This document shows, one piece after another, positions 4,359 to 5,176 of a DNA stretch of 5,176 bases. The notes beneath the pieces were generated by a model. It had not been told where the DNA came from. It ran no database searches and saw only the letters and a program-made list of their open reading frames with translations. Made by a program: the position numbers and the translations under genes. The first letter of the stretch is position 1, and every line of letters starts with the position of its first letter. The stretch comes from an uncultured Clostridia bacterium (GTDB lineage Bacteria > Bacillota > Clostridia > Christensenellales > Borkfalkiaceae): positions 1 through 5,176 of the forward strand of contig CANPZH010000109.1 of the NCBI GenBank assembly GCA_947589335.1. The letters are read 5' to 3'.

Positions 4359-4658
4359 ATGGCAAGCCAAAAAATCAGGATCAAATTGTCCGCGTACGAT
4401 CACGAACTCGTCGACCAGGCGGCAAGCAGAATCGTGGAGACGATGCAGAAGGGCGGAGCGAAGATCTCCGGTCCCATTCCGCTTCCCACCGAGCGCGAGA
4501 TCGTCACGATCCTCCGCTGCCCGCACAAGTATAAGGATTCCCGCGAGCAGTTCGAGATGAGGACGCACAAGCGGATCATCGATATCTATTCCCCCAATGC
4601 GAAGCTGCTCGACAGCATCCATCTTCCCGCGGGCGTGGATATCAAAGTCAAGCTCTGA
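4359..4658 (+). CDS. rpsJ: 30S ribosomal protein S10 (uS10)
   Basis: This 99-residue protein is a component of the head of the small ribosomal subunit, and in bacteria also serves as NusE in the transcription antitermination complex with NusB. Family wording is strong: IRIKLSAYDHELVDQAA at 6-22, SGPIPLPTEREIVTILR at 37-53, PHKYKDSREQFEMRTHKR at 55-72 and LPAGVDIKVKL at 89-99. The usual length is about 102. The missing residues fall before the final LPAG, where this protein has LLDSIHLPAG and most relatives have a helix about three residues longer. The start is supported by AAGGAG nine bases upstream and by the standard N-terminus. It is the first gene of the classical S10 operon and is followed by rplC. 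Confidence 0.97.
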   Translation: MASQKIRIKLSAYDHELVDQAASRIVETMQKGGAKISGPIPLPTEREIVTILRCPHKYKDSREQFEMRTHKRIIDIYSPNAKLLDSIHLPAGVDIKVKL

Positions 4659-4680
4659 GAGCAAAAAACACAGTTGTAGA

Positions 4681-4700
4681 AATACTGCTTCAGCGGTATT
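4681..4700 (+). other. Hairpin in the rpsJ-rplC spacer
   Basis: AATACTGC (4681-4688) pairs with GCGGTATT (4693-4700) around the loop TTCA, giving eight pairs with one G-T. No T run follows, so it is not a terminator. It could be an mRNA stability or processing element in the 77-nt spacer. Confidence 0.45.
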
Positions 4701-4735
4701 CGCAAATAAAAAACAGAGAGGAGTGAACTTTATCC

Positions 4736-5176
4736 ATGAATAAAGCAATCATCGGACGCAAAGCAGGCATGACGCAGGTCTTTGCGCAGGACGGGAAAGC
4801 GATCCCCGTCACGGTAGTGGAAGCAGGTCCCTGCCCCGTCGTGCAGATCAAGACGGTGGAGTCGGACGGGTACACGGCGCTCAAGCTCGGCTTCGGCGAA
4901 ACGAGCGAGAAGGCGCTCAACAAGCCCGAACTCGGACAGTTCAAGAAGGCGGGAGTCAAGCCCTGCAGGCATCTCCGCGAAGTCCGCGTCGAGAACGTCG
5001 ATTCCTATAAAGTGGGCGACTTCGTCAAGGCAGACATCTTTGCGGCGGGCGACAAGGTCGACGTCGCGGGCGTCAGCAAAGGCCACGGCTATACGGGCGT
5101 CATCAAGAGATGGAACCAGCACCGTCTGAAGGAAACGCACGGCGTCGGCCCCGTACACAGGGAGCCCGGTTCCATG
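4736..5176 (+). CDS. rplC: 50S ribosomal protein L3 (uL3), 3' end outside the window
   Basis: The first 147 codons are present and the frame is open at the window edge; the full protein is usually about 205-215 residues. L3 is an early-assembling protein that reaches towards the peptidyl transferase centre. Recognisable parts are AIIGRKAGMTQVF at 4-16, IPVTVVEAGPCPVVQIKT at 23-40, KVDVAGVSKGHGYTGVIKRW at 107-126 and THGVGPVHREPGSM at 134-147. The ATG at 4736 gives the standard N-terminus, and an in-frame TGA at 4724-4726 rules out a start further upstream. Its ribosome binding site GGAG (4720-4723) is 12 bases away, a little far. The order rpsJ-rplC is that of the S10 operon, so rplD should follow. 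Confidence 0.97.
   Translation, partial: MNKAIIGRKAGMTQVFAQDGKAIPVTVVEAGPCPVVQIKTVESDGYTALKLGFGETSEKALNKPELGQFKKAGVKPCRHLREVRVENVDSYKVGDFVKADIFAAGDKVDVAGVSKGHGYTGVIKRWNQHRLKETHGVGPVHREPGSM

Noticed and set aside
1447..4748. Long reverse-strand and alternate-frame reading frames under the phospholipid genes (for example 1996-2553, 2513-3250, 3058-3759, 3669-4748 on the minus strand)
   Set aside because: They are shadows of GC-rich coding sequence, rich in Arg, Asp and Pro, and lie opposite clearly recognisable proteins.

Overview
The window looks like a chromosomal segment of a fairly GC-rich member of the Firmicutes, class Clostridia. The evidence is the gene content (PssA of the clostridial type, a GGST-type phosphatidylserine decarboxylase), the wording of the S10 and L3 proteins, strong AGGAG-type ribosome binding sites and sigma-A promoters with ideal spacing. 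A Christensenellales/Borkfalkiaceae-like gut bacterium would fit, but that is an impression from recall, not a search. All supported genes are on the + strand.

Bases 1 to about 1355 contain no credible gene. They hold a dense collection of small non-coding repeats: two copies of an 85%-identical palindromic element (196-284 and 1029-1110), three copies of a 72-103 bp element with perfect 13-bp inverted ends (317-419, 588-659, 828-899), two copies of a 123-bp hairpin element (458-580, 698-820), a 240-bp tandem duplication that carries the last two element types together, and a five-unit tandem array of 26-28 bp (1156-1288). Nearly all share the hexamer TGACGT/ACGTCA, which occurs 18 times in this stretch.

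Bases 1358-4050 form a phospholipid operon read from one near-consensus promoter (TTGACA, 17 bp, TATAAT). Its genes are a flippase-like membrane protein of the LPG-synthase transmembrane family (1420-2550), phosphatidylserine synthase pssA (2492-3211) and phosphatidylserine decarboxylase psd (3208-4050). The genes overlap by 59 bp and 4 bp. PssA makes phosphatidylserine from CDP-diacylglycerol and serine, and Psd converts it to phosphatidylethanolamine. The first protein may move a lipid across the membrane, but its substrate is unknown.

Bases 4051-4358 are the control region of the S10 ribosomal protein operon. They hold a strong promoter (4086-4114) overlapped by a perfect 11-bp inverted repeat that looks like an operator (4095-4122), followed by a roughly 238-nt leader with nested stems and a weak terminator-like hairpin with a seven-T run (4256-4285) that competes with an alternative stem. 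The leader is followed by rpsJ (S10, 4359-4658), a small spacer hairpin, and the first 147 codons of rplC (L3, 4736 to the window end). The operator-like palindrome and the attenuator-like leader are the most interesting regulatory signals here. The repeat nest is the most unusual structure.
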